Of a DNA stretch of 64,000 bases, positions 56,076 to 64,000 are shown one piece after another. Numbering within the stretch: the stretch's first letter is position 1; each line of letters opens with the position of its first letter. The notes under the pieces are model-generated. The model made no database searches, was not told the origin of the DNA, and saw nothing but the letters and a program-made list of their open reading frames with translations. Source of the DNA: Marinobacter panjinensis (GTDB lineage: Bacteria; Pseudomonadota; Gammaproteobacteria; Pseudomonadales; Oleiphilaceae); contig NZ_SZYH01000002.1 of assembly GCF_005298175.1 (NCBI RefSeq), positions 496,001 to 560,000 on the forward strand, written 5' to 3'. The translations under genes were made by a program, and so were the position numbers.

Positions 56076-56915
56076 GTGCTTAAAACCCGTATTATTACTG
56101 CGCTTATACTGGCGCCTATTGCCATCGGCGGCATTTTCTTCCTGCCACCCCTGGGCTTCGCCCTGTTTACCGGTGCCATCATCACGATTGGCGCCTGGGA
56201 GTGGGCCAATATGTCCGGCATAGTGGCGCCTGCGGCCCGTGTAGCCTATGCCCTGGTGGTTGCTGCGGTTCTCTATGGTCTGCTGAATGTACCGGCCGTG
56301 GCCGTTCTCTGGCTGGCGCTGTTCTGGTGGGTTCTGTGTTTTGTGCTGGTGCGCGGCTATCCGGCCGGTTCCGAGCGTTGGGGCAGTGTGCCGGCCCGGG
56401 CCATCATGGGGCTTCTGGTACTGGTTCCCGCCTGGGTCGGGCTCAACCATATCCGCACCGGCGGCTTCCAGTTTGGTGACAGCACCAACAGTCTGCTGGT
56501 GATTCTCTACGTTTTCTGTGTGGTGTGGGTAGCGGATATTGGTGCCTACTTCTCTGGCCGTGCATTCGGCAAGGCCAAGCTTGCGCCACGTGTCAGCCCT
56601 GGCAAGTCCTGGGCCGGCGTATGGGGTGGCCTGGTGGCAGTTGCCGTGTTCGCGGTCATTATCAGCACGCTGGCCTCGGCAACGGCGGCCCAGTCTGGTC
56701 TGCTGGTTATCGCCAGCCTGGTGACCGGTGCGGTTTCAGTGCTGGGCGACTTGCTTGAGAGCATGCTCAAACGTTTCCGCGGCATCAAGGACAGCAGTCA
56801 GCTGTTGCCGGGCCACGGTGGCATCATGGACAGAATCGACAGTCTGACGGCAGCCATTCCTGTATTCGCGCTTCTTATTACGCTGCTTGGTTGGCTGACC
56901 ACGGGGCAATGGTGA
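56076..56915 (+). CDS. cdsA: phosphatidate cytidylyltransferase
   Basis: 279 residues from GTG 56076, which starts at the first membrane helix ([18 protein letters not shown]); the ribosome site is weak and the upstream frame overlaps uppS. About eight helices. The CDP-alcohol signature [12 protein letters not shown] and [20 protein letters not shown] are intact. Makes CDP-diacylglycerol from phosphatidate and CTP in the inner membrane. The end overlaps dxr by 7 bp. Confidence 0.95.
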   Translation: MLKTRIITALILAPIAIGGIFFLPPLGFALFTGAIITIGAWEWANMSGIVAPAARVAYALVVAAVLYGLLNVPAVAVLWLALFWWVLCFVLVRGYPAGSERWGSVPARAIMGLLVLVPAWVGLNHIRTGGFQFGDSTNSLLVILYVFCVVWVADIGAYFSGRAFGKAKLAPRVSPGKSWAGVWGGLVAVAVFAVIISTLASATAAQSGLLVIASLVTGAVSVLGDLLESMLKRFRGIKDSSQLLPGHGGIMDRIDSLTAAIPVFALLITLLGWLTTGQW

Positions 56916-58102
56916 CCTCTGTGAAGCGATCCATAACGATACTGGGTGCAACAGGCTCCATAGGCCTGAATACGCTGGACGTCGTCCGCCGGCATCCGGA
57001 TCGTTTTTCGGTGCATGCGCTGACCGCCAGTACCAGTGTCGAGAGCATGGCGGAACTGTGCCATGAATTTCGCCCCCGCTATGCGGTGATGGCGGATCAG
57101 CAAGCTGCCCGGGCATTAAGCGAAGTACTTTCCGACCTGCCATCGGTCACCGTTCTCAGTGGTAAGGAAGCGCTGGGCCAGGTGGCGGCAGATGCCGAAG
57201 CCGATACCGTCATGGCCGCCATTGTTGGCGCGGCCGGCCTGCCACCCACATTGGCGGCTGTGCGGGCTGGCAAGCGTGTATTGCTGGCCAACAAGGAAGC
57301 GCTGGTGATGTCCGGCAAGCTGTTCATGGACGCGGTCGCTGCCTCCGGGGCGGAAGTGCTGCCAATCGACAGCGAGCACAATGCGATTTTTCAGTGCATG
57401 CCCCCCGACAAGATCCGCAATACCGGCGGCGCAGGCATCACCCGCATTCTGCTGACGGCATCGGGTGGCCCTTTCCGTACCCATTCCGCCGAGGCGCTGC
57501 GTCATGTGTCGCCGGCAGAGGCCTGTGCGCATCCCAACTGGTCGATGGGCCAGAAAATCTCGGTGGATTCGGCAACACTGATGAATAAAGGGCTGGAATT
57601 GATCGAAGCCTGCTGGCTGTTCAATACCACGCCGGAAATGATCGAAGTGCATGTGCACCCGGAAAGCATCATTCACTCCATGGTTGAATACGCCGATGGC
57701 TCCGTGCTTGCCCAGCTCGGCAGCCCCGACATGCGCACGCCGATTGCCAACGGCCTGGCCTGGCCTGAGCGAATCGACGCCGGGGTGGCACCGCTGGACC
57801 TTTTCCGTATCGGGCAGTTCAATTTCGAAAGGCCCGACCTTGAGCGCTTCCCCTGCCTGCGGCTTGCTGCCGAGGCGTTTCAGCAGGGTGGAACCGCGCC
57901 AGCGGTACTGAATGCGGCGAATGAAGAGGCGGTGGCAGCGTTTCTTGCTGGTAAACTGGGTTTTGCCGACATTCCCTCTATCATTGAGCAGACCCTGGCG
58001 GCCACCGAGGTTGTGCCGGCCGACAGTTTCGATACCATCTTTGCCAAGGATACCGAAGCCCGCGCCCTGGCCCGGGAACAGATCCTGAGGCGGGCTGTCT
58101 GA
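56909..58102 (+). CDS. dxr: 1-deoxy-D-xylulose 5-phosphate reductoisomerase
   Basis: 397 residues from ATG 56909, within the last codons of cds[15 protein letters not shown] binds [24 protein letters not shown] and SGGPFR and [10 protein letters not shown] are active-site blocks. Second committed step of the MEP isoprenoid route, which feeds uppS upstream. All key motifs look intact. Confidence 0.97.
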   Translation: MVTSVKRSITILGATGSIGLNTLDVVRRHPDRFSVHALTASTSVESMAELCHEFRPRYAVMADQQAARALSEVLSDLPSVTVLSGKEALGQVAADAEADTVMAAIVGAAGLPPTLAAVRAGKRVLLANKEALVMSGKLFMDAVAASGAEVLPIDSEHNAIFQCMPPDKIRNTGGAGITRILLTASGGPFRTHSAEALRHVSPAEACAHPNWSMGQKISVDSATLMNKGLELIEACWLFNTTPEMIEVHVHPESIIHSMVEYADGSVLAQLGSPDMRTPIANGLAWPERIDAGVAPLDLFRIGQFNFERPDLERFPCLRLAAEAFQQGGTAPAVLNAANEEAVAAFLAGKLGFADIPSIIEQTLAATEVVPADSFDTIFAKDTEARALAREQILRRAV

Positions 58103-58150
58103 TTCAGGCGGGCCTGGCGGGCGGGCTGATCAAACTCAACAGAGAACACT

Positions 58151-59500
58151 ATGCAGATAGTTGAAACCATACTGGCGCTGGTACTGACGCTGGGCATTCT
58201 GGTAACCCTTCATGAGTTCGGTCACTTCTGGGTGGCGCGGCGCTGTGGGGTAAAGGTGCTGCGTTTTTCGGTGGGTTTTGGCAAGCCATTATTCTCCTGG
58301 TACGACCGGCAGGGTACCGAGTTTGCGGTTGCTGCCATTCCGCTTGGTGGTTATGTAAAGATGCTGGACGAGCGGGAAGGGCCGGTACCTGAGGACGAGA
58401 AGCATCTGGCCTTCAACTCCAAACCGCCGTCAAAACGCATTGCCATTGCAGCGGCCGGCCCAGTGGCGAACTTCCTGTTTGCCATTTTTGCGTACTGGCT
58501 GCTCAGCGTAGTGGGTTTCACCACCGTCGCGCCCATCATCGGAGAGGTCAACGAGGGCAGCGTTGCTGACCGCGTGGGGCTCGCCTCTGGTATGGAGATC
58601 CACGAGGTTGACGGGCACCGGGTAACGTCCTGGCGTGACGTGAACATGCGCCTGCTTGAGCGTACCGGCGAGTTCGGTGAAATAACCATTGATGTCTCCC
58701 GCGACGGAAGCCGGGGCACGCTGACAGGGTCCCTGGACGGATGGCGCCTCAATGACGAGAACCCTAACCCTTTGGGTGAATTCGGCGTCACGCCCTGGCG
58801 GCCGGATGTACCGCCTGTCCTGGGACAGATTGTCACTGGAGGAAGGGCTGAAGCTGCGGGCCTGAAGTCCGGCGACCGGGTGGTTGCTGTGGATGGAGAA
58901 CCGGTGTCTGACTGGTTCGAACTGGTCTCGTTTATTCGGGAAGCCCCCGAAACACCACTGGAGCTAACGGTTGAGCGCGACGGTCGCACCCAGCAGATTG
59001 TGGTAACACCTGCAGAAAACAAGGCAGACGACGGCACGGTTACCGGGCTTGTGGGGGCCGGCGTCAGTGAAGTGACATGGCCCGATGAAGTGCTGCGGGA
59101 TGTCAGCTACGGGCCCCTGGCCGCGATCCCCAACGCCGTGTCCGAAACCTGGGGTGACACCCGGCTGACCCTGGTTGCCATCAAAAAAATGGTGACCGGG
59201 CTGCTGTCTCCCTCTAACCTTAGTGGCCCGATTACCATTGCAAGGATAGCCGAAGCCAGTGTAAGTTCCGGCTTTGAAGATTTTGTACGTTTTCTTGCCT
59301 ACCTCAGTGTCAGCCTCGGGGTGCTGAATCTGTTGCCAGTACCGGTTCTGGATGGTGGGCATATTGTCTATTACACCATCGAAGCCATCCGTAAAAAGCC
59401 GCTTTCCGAACAGGCACAGGCTTTCGGGTTACGTATTGGTATGGCAATGATCCTCACATTAATGGTGTTTGCACTTTACAACGACCTGATGCGGTTGTGA
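58151..59500 (+). CDS. rseP: site-2 protease RseP (regulator of sigma E)
   Basis: 449 residues. Zinc motif HEFGH at 21-25 in the first helix; second motif LLPVPVLDGGH near the C-terminus supplies the third ligand (Asp). Two PDZ domains (about 110-200 and 205-290) sit between helices. RseP cuts the anti-sigma factor RseA inside the membrane to release sigma E, linked to outer-membrane stress, fitting the bamA gene next door. ATG 58151. Confidence 0.97.
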   Translation: MQIVETILALVLTLGILVTLHEFGHFWVARRCGVKVLRFSVGFGKPLFSWYDRQGTEFAVAAIPLGGYVKMLDEREGPVPEDEKHLAFNSKPPSKRIAIAAAGPVANFLFAIFAYWLLSVVGFTTVAPIIGEVNEGSVADRVGLASGMEIHEVDGHRVTSWRDVNMRLLERTGEFGEITIDVSRDGSRGTLTGSLDGWRLNDENPNPLGEFGVTPWRPDVPPVLGQIVTGGRAEAAGLKSGDRVVAVDGEPVSDWFELVSFIREAPETPLELTVERDGRTQQIVVTPAENKADDGTVTGLVGAGVSEVTWPDEVLRDVSYGPLAAIPNAVSETWGDTRLTLVAIKKMVTGLLSPSNLSGPITIARIAEASVSSGFEDFVRFLAYLSVSLGVLNLLPVPVLDGGHIVYYTIEAIRKKPLSEQAQAFGLRIGMAMILTLMVFALYNDLMRL

Positions 59501-59543
59501 GAATTGCGAACTCCTTACGCGCATCAACAGGCGAAATTATTGA

Positions 59544-61862
59544 ATGAGACGTTCTTTTCTGGGTTTAGCTGTAGGTTTGGCAATCGCCACTTCCGCCATG
59601 AAACCGGCTCTGGCTGATGAATTCACCGTATCTGACATTGAGGTAGAAGGCCTTCAGCGGGTATCCGCAGGAACGGTATTCTCTGCATTTCCCGTATCCA
59701 TCGGCGAGCCTGTTGATGAAGTTGAACTGGCTTCCGCCATCAAGGACCTGTTTCGTACCGGGCTGTTTACCGATATCGAGGCGAGCCGGGACGGTGGTGT
59801 GCTGATCCTGACCGTCAAGGAACGGCCATCAATCACCTCCATCGACATTGATGGCAACAAGAACATCGAAACCGACATGCTGATGGACGCGCTGTCCGGT
59901 GCCGGCCTGCAGGAAGGCCAGGTGTTTCGCCGCGCCACCCTGGAGCGGCTGGAACTGGAGATTTTGCGGTCTTATATCAGTCAGGGCCGTTACAACGCCC
60001 GCGTAAAGGCAACGGCCGAAGATCTCCCGCGCAACCGGGTTGCCATCCGGCTGGATATCAATGAAGGCACAGTGGCAGCCATTCAGCATCTCAACATTGT
60101 TGGCAACGACGCCTTCGACGATGAAACCCTGCTGGATCTGTTTGAGCTGAGAACCACCAGCTGGTGGAATTCCATCACCAACTCCGACAAGTACGCCCGA
60201 GAGCGCCTGAGTGGTGACCTGGAGTCCCTGCGGTCTTTCTATCTTGACCGTGGCTATATCGACTTCAACGTTGAATCCAGCCAGGTGTCCATCTCGCCTG
60301 ACAAGAAGCAGGTGTTCATTGCGATCTCCCTGAATGAAGGGCCCCAATACACGGTTTCCGACGTCAATCTGCGTGGCGAACTCATCGTTGATGAGGAAGA
60401 GCTGCGCGAGCTTATCCCGATTGAAGAGGGCGACGTATTTTCCCGTTCCCGCATGACGGCGATTTCCGAGTCGCTGTCCAGGCGCCTCGGCCGTGAAGGT
60501 TATGCCTTTGCCAACGTGAACGCCGTGCCGGAGCCAGGTGAGGATGACACCGCATCAGTCACCTTTTTTGTGGAACCCGGCAAGCGGGCCTACGTCCGGC
60601 GCATCAATTTTGATGGCAACGTTTCTACAAGAGACGACGTGCTGCGCCAGGAGATGACCCAGATGGAAGGCGGTGTGGCGTCAACAGACAGAATCGAATT
60701 CTCCAAAACACAACTGGAGCGGCTTGGTTTCTTCAAGACCGTGGATGTGGAGACGGTTCCGGTCCCCGGTACCGACGACCTGGTAGACGTCAACTACTCG
60801 GTGGCGGAGCAGGCAACGGGCAGCCTCTCGGCGTCTGTTGGCTTCTCCCAGGCTTCCGGCGTTATCCTCGGGGCCAACGTGTCAGAGAACAACTTCTTTG
60901 GCAGCGGTAAGCGGGTATCCTTTGGCGTAAATGTCAGCGACTCCATCAAGAGCGCCAACTTCTCCTACCTGGACCCTTACTACACCGTGGACGGCGTAAG
61001 CCGGGGCTTCAGCGTGTTCGCCCGTGAAACCGATTTCGAAGAGCAGGATATTTCATCCTATCTGCTGGATGAGTATGGCGGCCGGGTCACTTTCGGGTAT
61101 CCCACCGACAACGTCACCCGGCTGAACTTTGGACTTGGTTATACCCTCTCCAAGGTCAAGGAGGGCGCGTTTACCTCCGAGGAAGTGCGAACCTTTATCG
61201 ACGAAGAAGGTAACGACTTCAACAACTACTTCCTGTTCGGTTCATGGCGCCGCAGTACTCTGAACCGGGGCGTTCTGCCGACTGATGGTTACAGCGTTTC
61301 CCTGTCCACGGATATTGCCGTGCCTGGCAGTGACCTTACGTTCTATAAAGTGAACCAGAAAACCGAGTTCTATCAGCCATTCAATGAGAACCAGACCTGG
61401 GTCTTCCGCGCACGTTCAGAAATCGGCTATGGTGATGGTTACAGCGGGCGAACGGTGATGCCGTTTTACGAGCACTTCTACGCCGGCGGTTACGGTTCGG
61501 TGCGCGGATATGAGGCAAACTCTCTGGGGCCTCGGGCCACAAATGCGCCTAACGACTTCTCTGACCCGGACCCGTTCGGCGGCAGCCTGCTGACGGAGGG
61601 CAGTCTTGAGCTGATCTTCCCCACGCCGTTTGCCGGCGATACCCGCTCAATGAGAACGGCATTCTTCGTGGATGCGGGGCAGGTGTTTGACGCTGACCGC
61701 AACTTTGACCCGGCTCTGGATGAAGTCCGGGTGTCGGCTGGTGTAGGATTCCAGTGGATCACAGCGGTTGGTCCGCTGGCATTCAGTCTTGCCAAACCTC
61801 TGAACGACAAGAGTGGCGACGATACCCAGATATTCCAGTTCTCCCTGGGGCAGACGTTCTGA
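59544..61862 (+). CDS. bamA: outer membrane protein assembly factor BamA
   Basis: 772 residues: signal peptide (cleavage after ALA, about residue 24), five POTRA domains (about 25-425; the sequence FTVSDIEVEGLQRVSAGTVF opens POTRA1), and a 16-strand barrel with the VRGYE form of the conserved VRGF loop 6 motif and a C-terminal Phe (SLGQTF). Central component of the machine that folds outer-membrane barrels. Preceded by rseP and followed by its periplasmic chaperone OmpH. Confidence 0.97.
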   Translation: MRRSFLGLAVGLAIATSAMKPALADEFTVSDIEVEGLQRVSAGTVFSAFPVSIGEPVDEVELASAIKDLFRTGLFTDIEASRDGGVLILTVKERPSITSIDIDGNKNIETDMLMDALSGAGLQEGQVFRRATLERLELEILRSYISQGRYNARVKATAEDLPRNRVAIRLDINEGTVAAIQHLNIVGNDAFDDETLLDLFELRTTSWWNSITNSDKYARERLSGDLESLRSFYLDRGYIDFNVESSQVSISPDKKQVFIAISLNEGPQYTVSDVNLRGELIVDEEELRELIPIEEGDVFSRSRMTAISESLSRRLGREGYAFANVNAVPEPGEDDTASVTFFVEPGKRAYVRRINFDGNVSTRDDVLRQEMTQMEGGVASTDRIEFSKTQLERLGFFKTVDVETVPVPGTDDLVDVNYSVAEQATGSLSASVGFSQASGVILGANVSENNFFGSGKRVSFGVNVSDSIKSANFSYLDPYYTVDGVSRGFSVFARETDFEEQDISSYLLDEYGGRVTFGYPTDNVTRLNFGLGYTLSKVKEGAFTSEEVRTFIDEEGNDFNNYFLFGSWRRSTLNRGVLPTDGYSVSLSTDIAVPGSDLTFYKVNQKTEFYQPFNENQTWVFRARSEIGYGDGYSGRTVMPFYEHFYAGGYGSVRGYEANSLGPRATNAPNDFSDPDPFGGSLLTEGSLELIFPTPFAGDTRSMRTAFFVDAGQVFDADRNFDPALDEVRVSAGVGFQWITAVGPLAFSLAKPLNDKSGDDTQIFQFSLGQTF

Positions 61863-61912
61863 TCAGAGAGCGAATGGAAACGCGGTAATAACTGAAAAAC
61901 AGGAGAAATAAC

Positions 61913-62410
61913 ATGTTCCGATTGTCCATGGCAGTATTGTTGGCTGCTTTGATGGCAACCACCACGGTTGCCGCTGAAACTCGTATTGGCGTGGTTGATT
62001 TGCGCCAGGCACTGTTCTCGTCCAAAGATGCAAAAGCATTCAGTGAGCAGATGCAGCGGGATTTTTCCGCTGAGGAAGCAAAGGTCAGGGAGGCTCAGGA
62101 GGCCGCCCGAAATCTGCAGGCGCGCCTGGAGAAAGACGGCGCCATGATGAATGAGTCTGAACGCACCAAAATGACCGCGGAATTCCAGGAAAAGGTCAAG
62201 GAATTTAACTTTCTCAAGCAACGTCTGGATTCCACCGTGGCAAACCGCAAACAGCAGTTTCTGGAAGACGCTCGCCCGGAAGTGGATGCAGCCGTCAAGG
62301 AATTACTGGACGAGCATGATCTCGACCTGATTCTGCCCAGTGAGGCCGTTGTGTACGTCAAGCCCGACATGAACCTGACGGAAGAGCTACTGGAGAAGCT
62401 GGACCGCTGA
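61913..62410 (+). CDS. skp: OmpH/Skp-family periplasmic chaperone
   Basis: 165 residues, with a signal peptide ending VAA-E near residue 21 and a long coiled-coil (about 45-125) forming the tentacles of the Skp trimer. IGVVDLRQALFSSKDAKAF is the family start. It carries unfolded outer-membrane proteins to the BAM complex. AGGAG lies upstream of ATG 61913. Confidence 0.94.
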   Translation: MFRLSMAVLLAALMATTTVAAETRIGVVDLRQALFSSKDAKAFSEQMQRDFSAEEAKVREAQEAARNLQARLEKDGAMMNESERTKMTAEFQEKVKEFNFLKQRLDSTVANRKQQFLEDARPEVDAAVKELLDEHDLDLILPSEAVVYVKPDMNLTEELLEKLDR

Positions 62411-62416
62411 TAACGG

Positions 62417-62439
62417 CGGGACTGGTAATGGCCAGCCCG
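62417..62439 (+). other. hairpin between skp and lpxD
   Basis: CGGG(A)CTGG / CCAGCCCG with a TAATGG loop: 8 paired bases and one bulged A. It sits 7 bases after the skp stop and 22 bases before lpxD. No T-run. Confidence 0.45.
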
Positions 62440-62461
62440 GAAAAACCTTGTGGAGCTGATA

Positions 62462-63487
62462 ATGACTAAGCGTTCATACCGGCTGGGCGATATTGCCTCT
62501 GAGCTTGGGGCGGAACTCAGGGGCGATCCCGATACCGATATCGGCGGGCTTGCCACGCTTCAGGCGGCGGCTCCGGGCCAGATCGCATTCCTGGCTAATC
62601 CCTCCTACGCACGCTATCTTGCAGACACCAGGGCTTCGGCGGTTATCGTCTCTCCATCGGTCGCTGATCAGTGCTCTACCAATGTCCTGTTACTGGACAA
62701 TCCTTACCTTGGTTATGCTCGTCTGAGCCACTGGTTTGATCCTGCGCCTGTACCACGGCCTGGTGTTCACGAGTCTGCGGTGGTTGACCCGTCAGCGCAG
62801 GTGTCGCAAAGCGCCAGTATCGGGCCACAGGCTGTTGTCGAGGCCGAGGCGGTTATTGGTGACCACGTGGTGATCGGTGCCGGCAGTATCATTGGCGCCC
62901 GCTGCACGGTTGGTGAACATTCAGTGCTGCGCCCGCGCGTGACCCTGGCTCACGACATTGTGCTGGGCAAGCGCTGTCATATTCTGAGTGGTGCCGTAAT
63001 CGGTTCGGACGGCTTCGGGTTTGCCAATGAGAAAGGCGCCTGGCACCGGATCGCGCAACTTGGCCGGGTAATCCTTGGCGATGATGTTGAGGTCGGGGCG
63101 AATACCACGATTGATCGCGGTGCGCTCGACGACACCGTCATTGGCAACGGGGTGAAGCTCGATAATCTCATTCAGATAGCACATAACGTCAGTATTGGTG
63201 ATCACAGCGCCATGGCGGCAATGGTTGGAATTGCCGGCAGCACCCGGGTCGGCAGCCATTGCGTCTTCGGTGGCCAGTCGGGAGTGGCGGGCCATCTGAC
63301 GATTGGTGATCAGGTACACCTGACGGGCATGACCCTGGTTTCGAATGATATAGCGGAACCTGGCGTGTATTCATCGGGAACCAGCGCGGACACCAACCGG
63401 CAATGGCGCAAGAATGCCGTACGTTTTCGTCAGCTTGATGCCATGGCGCGTCGGCTAAAAGAACTGGAAAAGAAAATACAAGGCTGA
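62462..63487 (+). CDS. lpxD: UDP-3-O-(3-hydroxyacyl)glucosamine N-acyltransferase
   Basis: 341 residues from ATG 62462 (GGAG upstream); GTG 62450 would add 4 residues. N-terminal uridine-binding domain (about 1-100), then a left-handed beta-helix of hexapeptide repeats and a helical C-terminus. [18 protein letters not shown] and [18 protein letters not shown] contain the catalytic His region. Third step of lipid A synthesis. Followed 11 bp later by fabZ. Confidence 0.97.
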   Translation: MTKRSYRLGDIASELGAELRGDPDTDIGGLATLQAAAPGQIAFLANPSYARYLADTRASAVIVSPSVADQCSTNVLLLDNPYLGYARLSHWFDPAPVPRPGVHESAVVDPSAQVSQSASIGPQAVVEAEAVIGDHVVIGAGSIIGARCTVGEHSVLRPRVTLAHDIVLGKRCHILSGAVIGSDGFGFANEKGAWHRIAQLGRVILGDDVEVGANTTIDRGALDDTVIGNGVKLDNLIQIAHNVSIGDHSAMAAMVGIAGSTRVGSHCVFGGQSGVAGHLTIGDQVHLTGMTLVSNDIAEPGVYSSGTSADTNRQWRKNAVRFRQLDAMARRLKELEKKIQG

Positions 63488-63498
63488 GGCCGTTACTG

Positions 63499-63939
63499 AT
63501 GATTATGAACATCAAAGACATCATGGAATACCTGCCCCATCGCTACCCCTTTTTGCTGGTTGACCGGGTGACCGAGTCGGAAAAGGGGCAGTTCATCAAG
63601 GGGTACAAGAACATTTCCCTGAACGAGCCATTTTTTAACGGCCACTTTCCAAACAATCCCATTATGCCGGGCGTGCTTATTATCGAAGCCATGGCGCAAC
63701 TCTCGGGCATTCTCGGCTTCCTGACGGTTGGCCGGAAGCCGTCGGATGGCGTGGTACAATACCTCGCTGGTTCCAGCAAGGCGCGCTTCAAGCGCCCGGT
63801 TGTGCCAGGGGACAGACTGTGCCTGGAATCCCGGATGATCTCGGGTAAACGTGGAATCTACAAATTCGAGTGCCGCGCACTTGTAGATGACGAAGTCGTC
63901 TGTGTGGCAGAAATACTGACCGCTGAGAGAGAAGTCTGA
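63499..63939 (+). CDS. fabZ: 3-hydroxyacyl-[ACP] dehydratase FabZ
   Basis: 146 residues, hot-dog fold. [20 protein letters not shown] holds catalytic His49 and Glu63. [14 protein letters not shown] opens the protein. Dehydrates 3-hydroxyacyl-ACP in fatty acid synthesis; the same 3-hydroxyacyl-ACP pool feeds LpxA/LpxD, which explains the clustering. Start is ATG 63499, with ATG 63505 close by. The stop overlaps the lpxA ATG (TGATG). Confidence 0.97.
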   Translation: MIMNIKDIMEYLPHRYPFLLVDRVTESEKGQFIKGYKNISLNEPFFNGHFPNNPIMPGVLIIEAMAQLSGILGFLTVGRKPSDGVVQYLAGSSKARFKRPVVPGDRLCLESRMISGKRGIYKFECRALVDDEVVCVAEILTAEREV

Positions 63940-64000
63940 TGGCGACAAAAGAATGGTCGGGAGTCCATCCTCAGGCGATCGTTGATCCGTCTGCCAGGCT
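63939..64000 (+). CDS. lpxA: UDP-N-acetylglucosamine acyltransferase LpxA, 5' fragment
   Basis: Only the first 20 codons plus two bases are in the window: [20 protein letters not shown], the usual LpxA start leading into the first hexapeptide repeat. It overlaps the fabZ stop by one base and is expected at this place in the lpxD-fabZ-lpxA cluster. First step of lipid A synthesis. The rest is beyond base 64000. Confidence 0.9.
   Translation, partial: MATKEWSGVHPQAIVDPSAR

Overview
The window looks like a chromosomal segment of a halophilic or marine gammaproteobacterium, most likely Marinobacter or a close relative. The evidence is the gene order rpsB-tsf-pyrH-frr-uppS-cdsA-dxr-rseP-bamA-ompH-lpxD-fabZ-lpxA, the divergent map-glnD-dapC-yffB-dapD-dapE run, the family content (VolA/Pla-1-type lipase, racemase-type CaiB protein, glucosylglycerate genes) and a moderately high GC content. 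The genus is inferred. I saw no tRNA, rRNA, CRISPR array or intact insertion sequence.

Layout: 1-3.05 kb (minus strand) is a translationally overlapping trio: a RimB-like protease lipoprotein, a 7TM inactive transglutaminase and a RimK-like ATP-grasp ligase cut by the window edge. 3.2-6.1 kb holds a small unknown gene, rmuC and a secreted TPR-like protein. 6.1-16.6 kb is a lipid/acyl metabolism region: an AraC regulator divergent from a racemase-type CaiB gene, a penicillin-acylase-family lipoprotein, a scar of two decayed genes, a large extracellular lipase and an enoyl-CoA hydratase. 16.8-19.8 kb has class I fumarase and SelO. 19.9-25.8 kb is a compatible-solute operon whose five genes can be read as a make-and-recycle circuit for glucosylglycerate, with a tRNA-queuosine mannosyltransferase-like gene at its end. 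25.8-27.8 kb has two convergent MDR-family oxidoreductases.

28.0-35.5 kb is an orphan type VI secretion cassette (VgrG, DUF4123 adaptor, VasX-like pore-forming effector, membrane immunity candidate) with its own near-consensus promoter and all four genes overlapping. 35.7-44.6 kb is mixed: a transporter-acyltransferase fusion, a diguanylate cyclase, DUF1853, a glyoxalase-like protein, ManC, a half-length Clp-like ATPase, and a membrane-tethered cold-shock protein. 44.6-51.7 kb (minus) is the lysine/diaminopimelate, glnD and map operon. 52.0-64.0 kb (plus) is the translation / isoprenoid / outer-membrane-biogenesis superoperon, ending inside lpxA.

Most genes are ordinary housekeeping genes. 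The parts most worth a second look are the glucosylglycerate circuit with the QTMAN-like gene, the T6SS cassette, the RimB/transglutaminase/RimK trio with a 16-bp palindrome in its promoter region, the degenerate Clp-like ATPase, the membrane-anchored cold-shock protein, the gene scar at 11.19-11.92 kb, and several strong intercistronic hairpins in the rpsB-lpxA operon.
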